DNA of 64,000 nucleotides, taken from assembly GCA_937907425.1 (NCBI GenBank), contig CALCIE010000082.1, positions 1-64,000 on the forward strand, written 5' to 3'. This DNA is from ZC4RG42 sp003242425 (GTDB lineage: Bacteria > Pseudomonadota > Gammaproteobacteria > Burkholderiales > SG8-39). Below the pieces are notes generated by a model. That model saw nothing but the letters and a program-made list of their open reading frames with translations, did not search any database and was not told the origin of the DNA. Shown here piece by piece: positions 11,232 through 20,342 of the stretch. The position numbers and the translations under genes are program-made. Position 1 is the stretch's first letter. Every line of letters begins with the position of its first letter.

Positions 11232-12122
11232 TTGGCCGAGTTCGCGCAAGCCGCAGTCATCGGCGTGGGCCTGATCGGCGGATCGTTCGCGCTCGCGCTC
11301 AAGGACGCCGGCGTGGTGGAGCGGGTGGCGGGCGTCGGTCGCGACGCCGAGAACCTGCGTACCGCGCTTGCGCGCGGCATCATCGATATCGCCACCCACG
11401 ATGTGGCGGAAGCGGTGCGCGAAGCCGATCTGGTGTTCGTCGCCACGCCGGTGGGCGCCATGGCCGGCGTGTTCGCGAGAATCGCGCCGGTGTTGAAACC
11501 CGGCGCGCTGATCACAGACGGCGGCAGCACCAAGCAAAGCGTCATCGAAGCGGCGCGCAAGGGCCTGGGCGCGCGCATCGCGCAGTTCGTGCCCTCGCAT
11601 CCCATCGCCGGCTCGGAGAAGAGCGGCGCCGCGGCGGCGAGCAGCACGCTCTACCTCGATCACGAAGTGGTGCTCACGCCGCTGCCGGAGAACCGTCCGG
11701 AGGACGTGGCGCGCATCCGCGCGCTGTGGGCGCGCTGCGGTGCCCGAGTAGTGGAGATGAATGCGCGCGAGCACGATGCGGTGATGGCCGCGGTGAGCCA
11801 TGCGCCCCATTTCATCGCCTTCGCCTACATGCATGCGATCGCCGCGCGCAAGGACGCCACCGACTTGCTGGTACATGCGGGCGGTGGGCTGCGCGATTTC
11901 ACCCGCATCGCTTCCAGCCACCCGCGCATGTGGAGCGATATCTGCATGGCCAACCGCGAGGCGTTGCTTGCCGAGCTGGCGCGCTTCGAGCAGGCGGTGG
12001 GCGAACTGCGCGCGCTGCTGGAGGCGAACGACGCAGCGGAGCTGGAGGCGCGCTTCAGCCATGCGCGTGCCTTGCGCGACGCCTGGATCGCCTCTCAGGT
12101 CGCGCCGCCCGAAGGAGAGTAG
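11232..12122 (+). CDS. tyrA: prephenate dehydrogenase
   Basis: TyrA oxidatively decarboxylates prephenate (or arogenate) with NAD(P)+ on the way to tyrosine. The 296-residue protein begins with TTG, directly abutting the hisC TGA, and immediately enters the dinucleotide motif GVGLIGGSFALAL (residues 10-22). SHPIAGSEKSG near 120 is the substrate-binding block, and SHAPHFIAF near 185 is conserved. There is no chorismate mutase or ACT domain, so this is the stand-alone form. In Pseudomonas the equivalent gene is fused to aroA; here they are separate but only four bases apart. Confidence 0.95.
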   Translation: MAEFAQAAVIGVGLIGGSFALALKDAGVVERVAGVGRDAENLRTALARGIIDIATHDVAEAVREADLVFVATPVGAMAGVFARIAPVLKPGALITDGGSTKQSVIEAARKGLGARIAQFVPSHPIAGSEKSGAAAASSTLYLDHEVVLTPLPENRPEDVARIRALWARCGARVVEMNAREHDAVMAAVSHAPHFIAFAYMHAIAARKDATDLLVHAGGGLRDFTRIASSHPRMWSDICMANREALLAELARFEQAVGELRALLEANDAAELEARFSHARALRDAWIASQVAPPEGE

Positions 12123-12126
12123 TTGC

Positions 12127-13431
12127 ATGGCCTCAGGGCGTACCCCCTATCTCGATCTGCAGCCCGTCCGCGCCGTGTCCGGCACGGTGGTGCTGCCCGG
12201 CTCCAAGAGCATTTCCAACCGCACGCTGCTGCTCGCGGCGCTCGCTTCGGGCATGACCGAAGTGAAGGGGCTGCTGGCCTCCGACGACACCGCGCACATG
12301 CTGGACGCGCTGCGCAAGCTCGGCGTGGCGTGGGAGCGGCGCGGCCAGTCCGACGACTACGTCGTGCAGGGCGTGGGCGGTCCCTTCCTCATCAAGCAGG
12401 CCGATCTCTTCCTCGGCAACGCCGGCACGGCCTTCCGTCCGCTGACGGCGGTGCTGGCGCTGTGCAAGGGCCACTATCTGCTGCACGGCGTGCCGCGCAT
12501 GCACGAGCGGCCGATCGGCGATCTGGTGGACGCGCTGCGGCAACTGGGTGCCGACATCCGCTACCTCGGCAACGAGGGCTATCCGCCGCTGGAGATCGTG
12601 CAATCGGAGCTTTCCGGCGACGGCACCGTGCGGGTGCGCGGCAACGTGTCGAGCCAGTTCCTGACGGCGCTGCTGATGGCGCTGCCGCTGACCGGCCGCC
12701 CCATGACGGTGGAAGTGGTGGGCGAGCTGATCTCCAAGCCCTATGTGGAGATCACCCTCAATCTCATGCGCCGTTTCGGCGTCGAGGTGGAACGCGAAGG
12801 GTGGCAGCGCTTCCGCATTCCCGGCGGCGCGCAGTATCGCAGCCCGGGTGTGATCCATGTCGAAGGGGATGCCTCTTCGGCCTCCTATTTCCTCGCCGCG
12901 GCCGCCATCGCCGGCGGACCGGTACGGGTGGAGGGCATCGGCAGGCAGAGCATCCAGGGCGACGTGCGTTTCGTGGAAGTACTGGAGCGCATGGGTGCCA
13001 CCGTCACCATGGACGACAACTGGGTCGAGGCGCGCGGACCGGGCGGCAAGCTGCGGGCGCTGGATGCCGATCTTAACCACATTCCCGACGCCGCCATGAC
13101 AGCGGCGGTGCTGGCGCTGTTCGCCGACGGGCCGAGCACGCTGCGCAACATCGCGAGCTGGCGCGTGAAGGAGACCGACCGCCTCGCCGCCATGGCCACG
13201 GAACTGCGCAAAGTGGGGGCTGTGGTCGAGGAGGGCGCGGATTACCTTCGCATCGAGCCGCCGGCACAGCTCAGGAGCGCCGCCATCGACACTTACGACG
13301 ACCATCGCATGGCGATGTGCTTTTCGCTCGTGGCGCTGGGCGGGGTGCCGGTGCGCATCAACGATCCGGAATGCGTCAACAAGACCTTTCCGGAGTATTT
13401 CCGCGTCTTCGCGCAATTGGCGCGGCAGTGA
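12127..13431 (+). CDS. aroA: 3-phosphoshikimate 1-carboxyvinyltransferase (EPSP synthase)
   Basis: AroA joins shikimate 3-phosphate and phosphoenolpyruvate in the sixth step of chorismate synthesis. The 434-residue product has the first signature LPGSKSISNRTLLLAALASG at about residues 22-41. The PEP loop LFLGNAGTAFRPL (about 95-107) follows; its Gly-Asn-Ala-Gly-Thr-Ala form, with Gly and Ala at the inhibitor-contact positions, is that of ordinary class I enzymes. DDHRMAM lies near the C-terminus. A strong GGAG sits eight bases upstream of the ATG. Length and motifs agree with a functional enzyme. Confidence 0.97.
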   Translation: MASGRTPYLDLQPVRAVSGTVVLPGSKSISNRTLLLAALASGMTEVKGLLASDDTAHMLDALRKLGVAWERRGQSDDYVVQGVGGPFLIKQADLFLGNAGTAFRPLTAVLALCKGHYLLHGVPRMHERPIGDLVDALRQLGADIRYLGNEGYPPLEIVQSELSGDGTVRVRGNVSSQFLTALLMALPLTGRPMTVEVVGELISKPYVEITLNLMRRFGVEVEREGWQRFRIPGGAQYRSPGVIHVEGDASSASYFLAAAAIAGGPVRVEGIGRQSIQGDVRFVEVLERMGATVTMDDNWVEARGPGGKLRALDADLNHIPDAAMTAAVLALFADGPSTLRNIASWRVKETDRLAAMATELRKVGAVVEEGADYLRIEPPAQLRSAAIDTYDDHRMAMCFSLVALGGVPVRINDPECVNKTFPEYFRVFAQLARQ

Positions 13432-13489
13432 GGCTGTCCATGCCGAAAGCGCGGGGACCGGCCGGCAAGGCTTTCGTGATCGAAACACC

Positions 13490-14152
13490 ATGAATCGCAT
13501 TCCCGTGATCGCCATCGACGGCCCTTCGGCCTCGGGCAAGGGCACGGTCGCCGAACGCGTCGCGCGCGTGCTGGGCTTCCATTACCTGGATAGCGGGGCG
13601 CTGTACCGTCTGGTGGCGCTGGCGGCACTGCGGGCCGGCGCCGACCCGGAGGACGAGGCGCGCGTGGCCGAACTTGCGCGCGCGCTCGATGTCCGTTTCG
13701 AGTCGGGTCGGATTTATCTCGCCGGTGAGGACGTCACCGACGCCATCCGGGCCGAGGAGGTCGGTGTGGCGGCGTCCCGCGTGGCTGCGCTGCCCGCCGT
13801 GCGCGAGGCCCTGCTGGAGCGCCAGCGGCGCTTCCGGCAGGCGCCGGGACTGGTCGCGGACGGCCGCGACATGGGCTCCGTGGTCTTCACCGACGCCGAT
13901 CTCAAGGTGTTTCTGACCGCGAGTGTCGAGGCGCGCGCCCAGCGGCGTTATAAACAGTTGATGGAAAAAGGAATCCCTGCTAGCATCCACAACCTTTCGC
14001 GCGACCTGCATGAACGCGATGCGCGCGACGCGGCCAGAGCGGTCGCGCCGCTCAGGCAGATGCCGGATGCGCGCCTGCTCGACACCACCGACATGGGTGT
14101 CGATGAAGCGGTGAACCAGGTCCTTGCCTGGTACCGCGATTTGAAGTCGTAA
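13490..14152 (+). CDS. cmk: cytidylate kinase
   Basis: Cmk phosphorylates CMP and dCMP with ATP. The 220-residue protein has the P-loop GPSASGKGT at residues 10-18. LDSGALYRLVAL (about 32) is the nucleotide-monophosphate segment and DGRDMGSVVF (about 124) follows. The R-Y-K-Q LID region RRYKQLMEKG is at about 152. It sits 58 bp after aroA and just before rpsA, the standard proteobacterial order aroA-cmk-rpsA-ihfB. Confidence 0.97.
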   Translation: MNRIPVIAIDGPSASGKGTVAERVARVLGFHYLDSGALYRLVALAALRAGADPEDEARVAELARALDVRFESGRIYLAGEDVTDAIRAEEVGVAASRVAALPAVREALLERQRRFRQAPGLVADGRDMGSVVFTDADLKVFLTASVEARAQRRYKQLMEKGIPASIHNLSRDLHERDARDAARAVAPLRQMPDARLLDTTDMGVDEAVNQVLAWYRDLKS

Positions 14153-14246
14153 GTGGGTGGCTGGCTGTTGCGGCAGCCGGTCGAGTGTGCAACCAACCAA
14201 CCCCGCCGGTGAGTTTGGCGGAGCTGATTTTTTAGGTCACTTTTTT
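14153..14246 (+). promoter_or_regulatory. rpsA leader, candidate S1 autoregulatory site
   Basis: The 94-bp leader can form GGCTG...CAGCC and CCGCC...GGCGG stems. It ends in a U-rich stretch (TTTTTT) touching the ATG, with only a weak AGG about 11 bases upstream. Weak Shine-Dalgarno plus U-rich, structured leader is the known arrangement for S1 translational self-repression in E. coli; here it is inferred by analogy. Confidence 0.5.
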
Positions 14247-15965
14247 ATGTCTACAGCTTCTACCGCAGTCGATACCTCCAACGAGAGCTTTGCTGCGCTT
14301 TTCGAAGAGAGCCTGAACCGCAAGGAGATGCGGGTCGGCGAGGTCATCACTGCGGAGGTCGTACGTGTCGACCAGAATTACGTGGTGGTGAACGCGGGAC
14401 TGAAGTCCGAGTCGTTCATTCCGATCGAAGAGTTCCGTGACGACCACGGCGAGGTCAACGTCAAACCGGGCGACTTCGTCAGCGTGGCGATCGAAGCGCT
14501 GGAGGACGGCTACGGCGAGACGCGGCTGTCGCGCGACAAGGCCAAGCGCCTGGCCGCGTGGATGGAACTGGAAAAAGCGCTCGAGGAACAATCCATCGTG
14601 CAGGGCGTCATCACCGGCAAGGTGAAGGGCGGCCTCACCGTCATGATCAACGGCATCCGGGCCTTCCTGCCCGGTTCGCTGGTCGACATGCGCCCCGTGA
14701 AGGACACCACGCCTTACGAGGGCAAGACCATGGAATTCAAGGTCATCAAGCTCGACCGCAAGCGCAACAACGTCGTGGTGTCGCGCCGCGCCGTGCTTGA
14801 GGAAACCGCCGGTGCCGAGCGCGAGGAACTGCTCAAGTCGCTGCAGGAAGGCACCATCGTCAAGGGTATCGTCAAGAACATCACCGACTACGGCGCGTTC
14901 GTGGACCTGGGCGGCATCGACGGTCTGCTGCACATCACCGATCTCGCCTGGCGTCGCGTGAAGCACCCGAGCGAGGTGCTGAACGTGGGCGACGAAGTGA
15001 CCGCCAAGGTGCTGCGCTTCGACCAGGAGAAGAACCGCGTGTCGCTGGGCCTCAAGCAGCTCGGCGAAGACCCGTGGATCGGTCTGTCGCGCCGCTATCC
15101 GCCCGGCACGCGTCTGTTCGGCAAGGTCACCAACCTCACCGACTACGGCGCGTTCGTGGAAGTGGAGCAGGGCATCGAGGGCCTGGTGCACGTCTCCGAG
15201 ATGGACTGGACCAACAAGAACGTCCATCCGTCCAAGGTGGTGCAGCTCGGCGACGAGGTCGAAGTGATGATCCTGGAGATCGACGAAGAACGTCGCCGGA
15301 TCTCGCTCGGCATGAAGCAGTGCATGCCCAACCCCTGGGAAGAGTTCGCCCAGAACCACCGCAAGGGCGACCGCGTGCGCGGCCAGATCAAGTCGATCAC
15401 CGACTTCGGCATTTTCATCGGCCTGCCCGGCGGCATCGACGGCCTGGTGCACCTGTCCGACCTCTCCTGGTCGCAGCCCGGCGAGGAAGCCGTTCGCAAC
15501 TACAAGAAGGGCGACGAGGTCGAGGCCATGGTGCTGGCGATCGACGTCGAGCGTGAGCGCATTTCGCTCGGCATCAAGCAGCTCGAGGGCGATCCGTTCA
15601 ACGCCTTCGTCGCGACCCACGAGAAGGGTTCGGTCGTCACCGGCACGGTGCAGAGCGTTGATGCCAAGGGCGCGGTCATCCTGCTGCCCAACGACATCGA
15701 AGGCTATCTGCGGGCGTCCGAGATCTCGCGCGACCGCGTCGAGGATGCCCGTACGCATCTGAAGGAAGGCGACACGGTCACGGCGATGATCATCAACATC
15801 GACCGCAAGAATCGCCAGGTCAACCTGTCGATCAAGGCCAAGGAGATCGCCGACGAAGAGAGCGCCATGGCCAAGCTGCAGAGCGAATCTGCCGCCAGCT
15901 CCGGCAGTACCAACCTTGGCGCCTTGCTGAAAGCCAAGCTCGACAACAAGAACGCGCAGCAGTAA
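14247..15965 (+). CDS. rpsA: 30S ribosomal protein S1
   Basis: S1 binds mRNA and delivers it to the 30S subunit. The 572-residue protein carries six tandem S1/OB-fold RNA-binding domains. The last four show the repeated signature G-x-V-x(3)-T-D-(Y/F)-G-(A/I)-F, visible as NITDYGAFVDLGG, NLTDYGAFVEVEQ and SITDFGIFIGLPG. Length is slightly over the E. coli protein (557). The start MSTASTAVDTS follows a U-run with little Shine-Dalgarno. ihfB lies 34 bp downstream. Confidence 0.98.
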   Translation: MSTASTAVDTSNESFAALFEESLNRKEMRVGEVITAEVVRVDQNYVVVNAGLKSESFIPIEEFRDDHGEVNVKPGDFVSVAIEALEDGYGETRLSRDKAKRLAAWMELEKALEEQSIVQGVITGKVKGGLTVMINGIRAFLPGSLVDMRPVKDTTPYEGKTMEFKVIKLDRKRNNVVVSRRAVLEETAGAEREELLKSLQEGTIVKGIVKNITDYGAFVDLGGIDGLLHITDLAWRRVKHPSEVLNVGDEVTAKVLRFDQEKNRVSLGLKQLGEDPWIGLSRRYPPGTRLFGKVTNLTDYGAFVEVEQGIEGLVHVSEMDWTNKNVHPSKVVQLGDEVEVMILEIDEERRRISLGMKQCMPNPWEEFAQNHRKGDRVRGQIKSITDFGIFIGLPGGIDGLVHLSDLSWSQPGEEAVRNYKKGDEVEAMVLAIDVERERISLGIKQLEGDPFNAFVATHEKGSVVTGTVQSVDAKGAVILLPNDIEGYLRASEISRDRVEDARTHLKEGDTVTAMIINIDRKNRQVNLSIKAKEIADEESAMAKLQSESAASSGSTNLGALLKAKLDNKNAQQ

Positions 15966-15999
15966 CGCGCGCCGCTAAAGGGGCACAGGGGAGGCGTGC

Positions 16000-16305
16000 A
16001 TGACCAAGTCGGAGCTGATCGCGCGTCTGGCCGCTCGCTATCCGCAACTGGTGGCGAAGGACGCGGAGTACGCGGTGAAGATGATTCTCGATGCGATGAC
16101 CAACAGTCTGGTCAACGGTCAGCGCATCGAGATTCGCGGGTTCGGCAGTTTCGGATTGAATTACCGTCCGGCCCGGGTCGGCCGCAACCCCAAGTCCGGC
16201 GAGAAGGTTTACGTACCCGAGAAGTACGTGCCGCACTTCAAGGCGGGCAAGGAACTGCGCGAGCGCGTGGACAACGCGCACAAATCCCAGCAGGCGAATC
16301 GCTGA
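16000..16305 (+). CDS. ihfB: integration host factor subunit beta
   Basis: IhfB pairs with IhfA to bend DNA by about 160 degrees at promoters and recombination sites. The 101-residue product has the HU/IHF fold, with RGFGSFGLNYRPARVGRNPKSGEKV at about residues 46-70, written here as RGFGSFGL and GRNPKSGEKV. The proline in RNPKSG is the residue that intercalates into DNA. The C-terminal helix follows with HFKAGKELRERV. Size is normal for IhfB (94-104). It closes the cmk-rpsA-ihfB unit and is followed by a terminator. Confidence 0.97.
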   Translation: MTKSELIARLAARYPQLVAKDAEYAVKMILDAMTNSLVNGQRIEIRGFGSFGLNYRPARVGRNPKSGEKVYVPEKYVPHFKAGKELRERVDNAHKSQQANR

Positions 16306-16314
16306 AGGGAGAGG

Positions 16315-16350
16315 AAATCGGCGCGGCGCAATCCCGCGCCGATTTCGTTT
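16315..16350 (+). terminator. Rho-independent terminator after ihfB
   Basis: A 12-bp perfect stem (AAATCGGCGCGG with CCGCGCCGATTT) encloses a 7-nt loop and is followed by CGTTT. It lies nine bases past the ihfB stop, closing the gyrA-to-ihfB run. The T-tract is short. Confidence 0.8.
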
Positions 16351-16427
16351 ATGGAGGCCGGCGCTCTTGCGGCTTCCGCATTTGAAAGCTATACAGGAAG
16401 CCGTCCACCGGCTCTGAATTGGTAGCC

Positions 16428-16748
16428 ATGGCGCTGATCCGCTTTTTCATTCTGCTGGTCTGGTTGCTGGTCTTCGTCGTGCTGCTGTTGTTTGCGGCCA
16501 AGAACGTCGAACCGGTCACGCTGCGTTTCTACTTCGACCAGGCGTGGGAGGCGCCGCTGATCGTGATCGTGCTCGCGGCCTTCGCCGCGGGGGCGCTGTT
16601 CGGCGTCGCCGCATGCATACCCCCGCTGGTGCGCAGCCGCCGCACGGCCATGAACCTGCGCCGCGAGCTGCGCATCCGCGACAAGGCGGTCGCGAAGCCC
16701 GAACCGTCCACAACGTCTGCCGTCACCGATGTTTCCACTTCAGTCTGA
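16428..16748 (+). CDS. lapA: LapA-family (DUF1049) inner-membrane protein
   Basis: LapA partners LapB in controlling lipopolysaccharide assembly at the inner membrane. The 106-residue product has two membrane segments (about residues 4-24 and 42-64) around a short periplasmic loop with the family's AKNVEPVTLRFYF. A basic cytoplasmic tail follows (RSRRTAMNLRRELRIRDK). An in-frame TTG lies nine bases upstream, but the ATG at 16428 gives the standard N-terminus; no strong Shine-Dalgarno is present for either. lapB follows 51 bp later. Confidence 0.88.
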   Translation: MALIRFFILLVWLLVFVVLLLFAAKNVEPVTLRFYFDQAWEAPLIVIVLAAFAAGALFGVAACIPPLVRSRRTAMNLRRELRIRDKAVAKPEPSTTSAVTDVSTSV

Positions 16749-16799
16749 GGCGCCCGGCACGGTGTGGGCACGTTTCATCGCGTAGCGTAAACGGGCGGC

Positions 16800-17975
16800 A
16801 TGGAATTCGATCTCTGGTGGCTCATCGTCTGCCCGCTGTTCTTCGGCCTGGGCTGGCTGGCGGCGCGCATCGACATCAAGCATCTGCTGCTGGAATCGCG
16901 CGCCCTGCCGCGCTCCTACTTCAAGGGCCTCAACTTCCTGCTCAACGAACAGCCGGACAAGGCCATCGAGGCCTTCATCGAAGTGGTCAAGGTCGATCCC
17001 GAGACCGTCGAACTGCATTTCGCGCTCGGCAGCCTGTTCCGCCGCCGCGGCGAAACCGAGCGCGCCATCCGCATGCACCGCAGTCTGCTGGAGCGTCCCG
17101 ATCTGGGCGAGGAGCAGCGCGTGCAGGCGCTCTACGAACTGGGACAGGACTATCTCAAGGCCGGGCTGCTGGACCGTGCCGAGGAGGTGTTCCTCAAGCT
17201 GAGCGAAGGGCCGCACCGCATGGAGGCCCTGCGCCACCTGCTCGACATCTACCAGCAGGAGAAGGAGTGGCGGAAGGCGATCGACGTCGCCCAGCGCCTG
17301 GAGAAGGAGTCCGGCCAGTCGTGGCAGAAGGAGATCGCCAATTTCCACTGCGAGATCGCGGCGGCGGCCTCCACCGGCGGCCGCACCGAGGAAGCGCGCG
17401 CCGAACTGCAGCGGGCCCTGGACGCCAACCGGCGCTGTGTGCGGGCGAGTATCATGCTCGGCGACCTGGCCGCGGCCGCCGGCAATCATGCCGAGGCCAT
17501 CGAGCACTGGACGCGCGTGGAGCGTCAGAACCCGACTTATCTCTCGCTGGTGGCGCAGCGTCTGCTGAAGAGCTTCCAGGCTCAGGGGCGGGGCCGCGAA
17601 GGCATCGAGCGGCTGCGCAACTATCTCGCCAACTATCCCTCGCTGGATCTGCTCGACGTGGTGTTCCAGGTGACGCTGGACGAGGAGGGGCCGGAAGAGG
17701 CCTACCGCCTGGTGCGCGACGAGCTGCGGCGCAACCCGACCCTGATCGGGCTGGACAAGCTGTTCGAGGCCGAGATCCTCGCCGCGCCGGTCGAACGGCG
17801 CAACGACCTGGAACTGGTGAAGAACCTGGTGCACCAGCACACGCGCCGCCTGGCGCGCTACCGCTGCAAGGACTGCGGCTTCAAGGCGCGCCAGTTCTAC
17901 TGGCAGTGCCCGGCCTGCATGGGCTGGGAGACCTATCCGCCCAAGCGGGCGGAAGAGTACGACCTCGCTCCCTGA
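16800..17975 (+). CDS. lapB: lipopolysaccharide assembly protein LapB (TPR, rubredoxin-type)
   Basis: LapB is a membrane-anchored TPR scaffold. In E. coli it delivers LpxC to FtsH for degradation, setting the LPS/phospholipid balance. The 391-residue protein has one N-terminal membrane helix (about 4-22) and a run of TPR-like helices (about 35-345). A C-terminal rubredoxin-like zinc/iron site follows, seen as YRCKDCGF...WQCPACMGW (about 352-381), with all four cysteines present. Length equals E. coli LapB (389). Following LapA and preceding nucleotide-sugar genes, it marks the start of an envelope cluster. Confidence 0.96.
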   Translation: MEFDLWWLIVCPLFFGLGWLAARIDIKHLLLESRALPRSYFKGLNFLLNEQPDKAIEAFIEVVKVDPETVELHFALGSLFRRRGETERAIRMHRSLLERPDLGEEQRVQALYELGQDYLKAGLLDRAEEVFLKLSEGPHRMEALRHLLDIYQQEKEWRKAIDVAQRLEKESGQSWQKEIANFHCEIAAAASTGGRTEEARAELQRALDANRRCVRASIMLGDLAAAAGNHAEAIEHWTRVERQNPTYLSLVAQRLLKSFQAQGRGREGIERLRNYLANYPSLDLLDVVFQVTLDEEGPEEAYRLVRDELRRNPTLIGLDKLFEAEILAAPVERRNDLELVKNLVHQHTRRLARYRCKDCGFKARQFYWQCPACMGWETYPPKRAEEYDLAP

Positions 17976-18031
17976 TGGCGACACGAATCTTGCATCCAGG
18001 CGCCCAGTGCCATTGACGAAGGAGTAAGTCC

Positions 18032-19357
18032 TTGAAGATCACCATGATCGGCACCGGATACGTGGGTCTGGTCTCCGGTGCGTGCCTGGCCGAGGTCGGC
18101 AACGACGTGCTGTGTTTCGACGTCGACCGGCAAAAGATCGAGATCCTGGAAGCCGGCGGCATCCCCATCTACGAACCGGGCCTGCTGGAGATGGTGCAGC
18201 GCAACCGGGCCGCGGGGCGGCTGCGCTTCACCACCGACGTGGAGGAAAGCGTTGCCTGGGGCGACGTGCAGTTCATCGCCGTCGGCACGCCGCCCGACGA
18301 GGACGGTTCGGCCGACGTGAAACACGTGGTCTCGGCCGCGCGCGCGATCGGCCGGCACATGAACTGGTACAAGGTCATCGTCGACAAGTCCACGGTGCCG
18401 GTGGGCACGGCCGACGCCGTCAGGGCAGCCATCGCCGAGGAGCTGAAGGCGCGCAACCTCGACATCCCGTTCTCGGTCGTCTCCAACCCCGAGTTCCTCA
18501 AGGAAGGGGCTGCGGTCGAGGATTTCATGCGGCCCGACCGCATCATCATCGGCAGCGACGACGAGCATGCCACCCGCGTCATGCGCAGCATCTATGCGCC
18601 CTTCCAGCGCAACCATGAACGGTTGATCGTGATGGATGTGCGCTCGGCGGAGCTCACCAAGTACGCCGCCAACGCCATGCTGGCCACGCGCATCTCGTTC
18701 ATGAACGAGATGGCCAACCTGGCCGAGAAACTCGGCGCCGACATCGAGCAGGTGCGCCGCGGCATCGGCTCCGATCCGCGCATCGGCTGGCACTTCCTCT
18801 ATCCAGGCGTGGGCTACGGCGGCTCCTGCTTCCCCAAGGACGTGAAAGCGGTGCTGCGTACGGCCGCCGCGCACGGGATGCAGATGCATCTGCTGGAAGC
18901 CGTGGAGCGCGTCAACGAGGCGCAGAAGCACGTGCTCGTGAAGAAGATCGTGCAGCGCATGGGCGAGGACCTGCGGGGCAAATGCTTCGCGCTCTGGGGG
19001 CTCGCCTTCAAGCCGAATACAGACGACATGCGCGAGGCCCCCAGCCGCGTACTGGTTGCGGAGCTGCTCAAGCGCGGCGCCACGATCCACGCCTACGACC
19101 CGGCGGCGATGGACGAGGCGCGGCGCGTGTTCGGCGACGAGCCGCGCATCCGCTACGCCGCATCGCCCATGGGGGCGCTGGAGGGTGCGGACGCCCTGGC
19201 CATCGTCACCGAATGGAAAGAATTCCGCAGCCCGGATTTCGCGAGCATCAAGCGAGCGCTGAAGCAGCCGCTGGTGTTCGACGGACGCAATCTCTACGAC
19301 CCGCGCGACGTGCGCGAAGCGGGTCTGGAATATTTCGCGATCGGACGGCCCGCTTGA
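18032..19357 (+). CDS. ugd: UDP-glucose 6-dehydrogenase
   Basis: Ugd oxidises UDP-glucose twice to UDP-glucuronate, a precursor for exopolysaccharide or, through the Arn pathway, for lipid A amino sugars. The 441-residue product starts at TTG with MKITMIGTGYVGLVSG, whose GTGYVGLV is the NAD-binding turn; GGAG lies nine bases before the TTG. The catalytic cysteine lies in GYGGSCFPKD (about 262-271), and the ALWGLAFKPNTDD block at about 325 is conserved. Its stop overlaps the next start (TTGA), so it is co-translated with rfaE1. Confidence 0.96.
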   Translation: MKITMIGTGYVGLVSGACLAEVGNDVLCFDVDRQKIEILEAGGIPIYEPGLLEMVQRNRAAGRLRFTTDVEESVAWGDVQFIAVGTPPDEDGSADVKHVVSAARAIGRHMNWYKVIVDKSTVPVGTADAVRAAIAEELKARNLDIPFSVVSNPEFLKEGAAVEDFMRPDRIIIGSDDEHATRVMRSIYAPFQRNHERLIVMDVRSAELTKYAANAMLATRISFMNEMANLAEKLGADIEQVRRGIGSDPRIGWHFLYPGVGYGGSCFPKDVKAVLRTAAAHGMQMHLLEAVERVNEAQKHVLVKKIVQRMGEDLRGKCFALWGLAFKPNTDDMREAPSRVLVAELLKRGATIHAYDPAAMDEARRVFGDEPRIRYAASPMGALEGADALAIVTEWKEFRSPDFASIKRALKQPLVFDGRNLYDPRDVREAGLEYFAIGRPA

Positions 19358-20298
19358 AAGTCACGCTACCTTCCTTCGAAAACGCGCGCGTCCTCGTGGT
19401 CGGGGACGTGATGCTCGACCGTTACTGGTTCGGCGAGGTGAGCCGCATTTCCCCCGAGGCGCCGGTGCCGGTGGTGCGGGTCGAACGCACCGAGGAGCGG
19501 CCCGGCGGTGCGGCCAACGTCGCCCGCAATATCGTCGCCCTGGGCGCCCGGGCGGCGCTGCTTTCCGTGGTGGGGCGGGACGAGGCCGGCGCGAGCCTCA
19601 AACGCCTCGCGGAGGCGTCAGGGGTGCGCGCGAGCCTGCACGTGGACGCCGCGTTCTCCACCACCGTGAAGCTGCGCGTGATCGGACGCCAGCAGCAGCT
19701 GCTGCGCATCGATTTCGAAACCATGCCGAGCCACGAGGTGCTGGCGGCGAAACTGCAGGAATTCGAGCGGGCGATCGAGGACTGCCAGGTCGTCATCCTG
19801 TCCGATTACGGCAAGGGCGGGCTGACCCACATCGAGACGATGATACGGCTGGCGCGCGAGCGCGGCCGTACGGTGCTGGTCGATCCCAAGGGCGACGACT
19901 ATTCGCGCTATCGCGGTGCCACCGCGGTGACGCCCAACCGCGCCGAGCTGCGCGAGGTGGTGGGCCGTTGGAAGGACGAGGAGGATCTCACCCGCCGCGC
20001 CCAGGCGCTGCGGGACGAGCTCGACCTGGACGCCATCCTGCTCACCCGCAGCGAGGAGGGCATGACGCTCTACCAGCGCGACCGGGTGGTGCACGAGCCG
20101 ACCAAGGCGCGCGAGGTGTACGACGTCAGCGGCGCGGGCGACACCGTCATCGCCACGCTGGGGACCATGCTGGCCAGCGGCGCGGGCATGGTCGAGGCGA
20201 TGCGCGTGGCCAATCACGCCGCCGGCATCGTCGTTGGTAAACTAGGCACTGCGGTGGTCCACCGGGACGAGCTGCTCGCCGAGCTGAACGCCCACTGA
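19354..20298 (+). CDS. rfaE1: D-glycero-beta-D-manno-heptose-7-phosphate kinase
   Basis: This PfkB-family sugar kinase phosphorylates heptose 7-phosphate at C1 in ADP-heptose synthesis for the LPS inner core. The 314-residue chain has GDVMLDRYWFGEVSRISPEAPVPVV split over residues 16-40, seen as GDVMLDRYW and RISPEAPVP. The glycine motif RPGGAANVA is at about 50, and the catalytic DVSGAGDTVIATL is at about 258. It lacks the cytidylyltransferase-like second domain of E. coli HldE, so the adenylyltransferase must be encoded elsewhere. The start is TTG, overlapping the ugd TGA. Confidence 0.94.
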   Translation: MKVTLPSFENARVLVVGDVMLDRYWFGEVSRISPEAPVPVVRVERTEERPGGAANVARNIVALGARAALLSVVGRDEAGASLKRLAEASGVRASLHVDAAFSTTVKLRVIGRQQQLLRIDFETMPSHEVLAAKLQEFERAIEDCQVVILSDYGKGGLTHIETMIRLARERGRTVLVDPKGDDYSRYRGATAVTPNRAELREVVGRWKDEEDLTRRAQALRDELDLDAILLTRSEEGMTLYQRDRVVHEPTKAREVYDVSGAGDTVIATLGTMLASGAGMVEAMRVANHAAGIVVGKLGTAVVHRDELLAELNAH

Positions 20299-20342
20299 GC
20301 ACGGGCGCACCGTCCGGGACCTCCCCATCCTCGAACAGTCTT

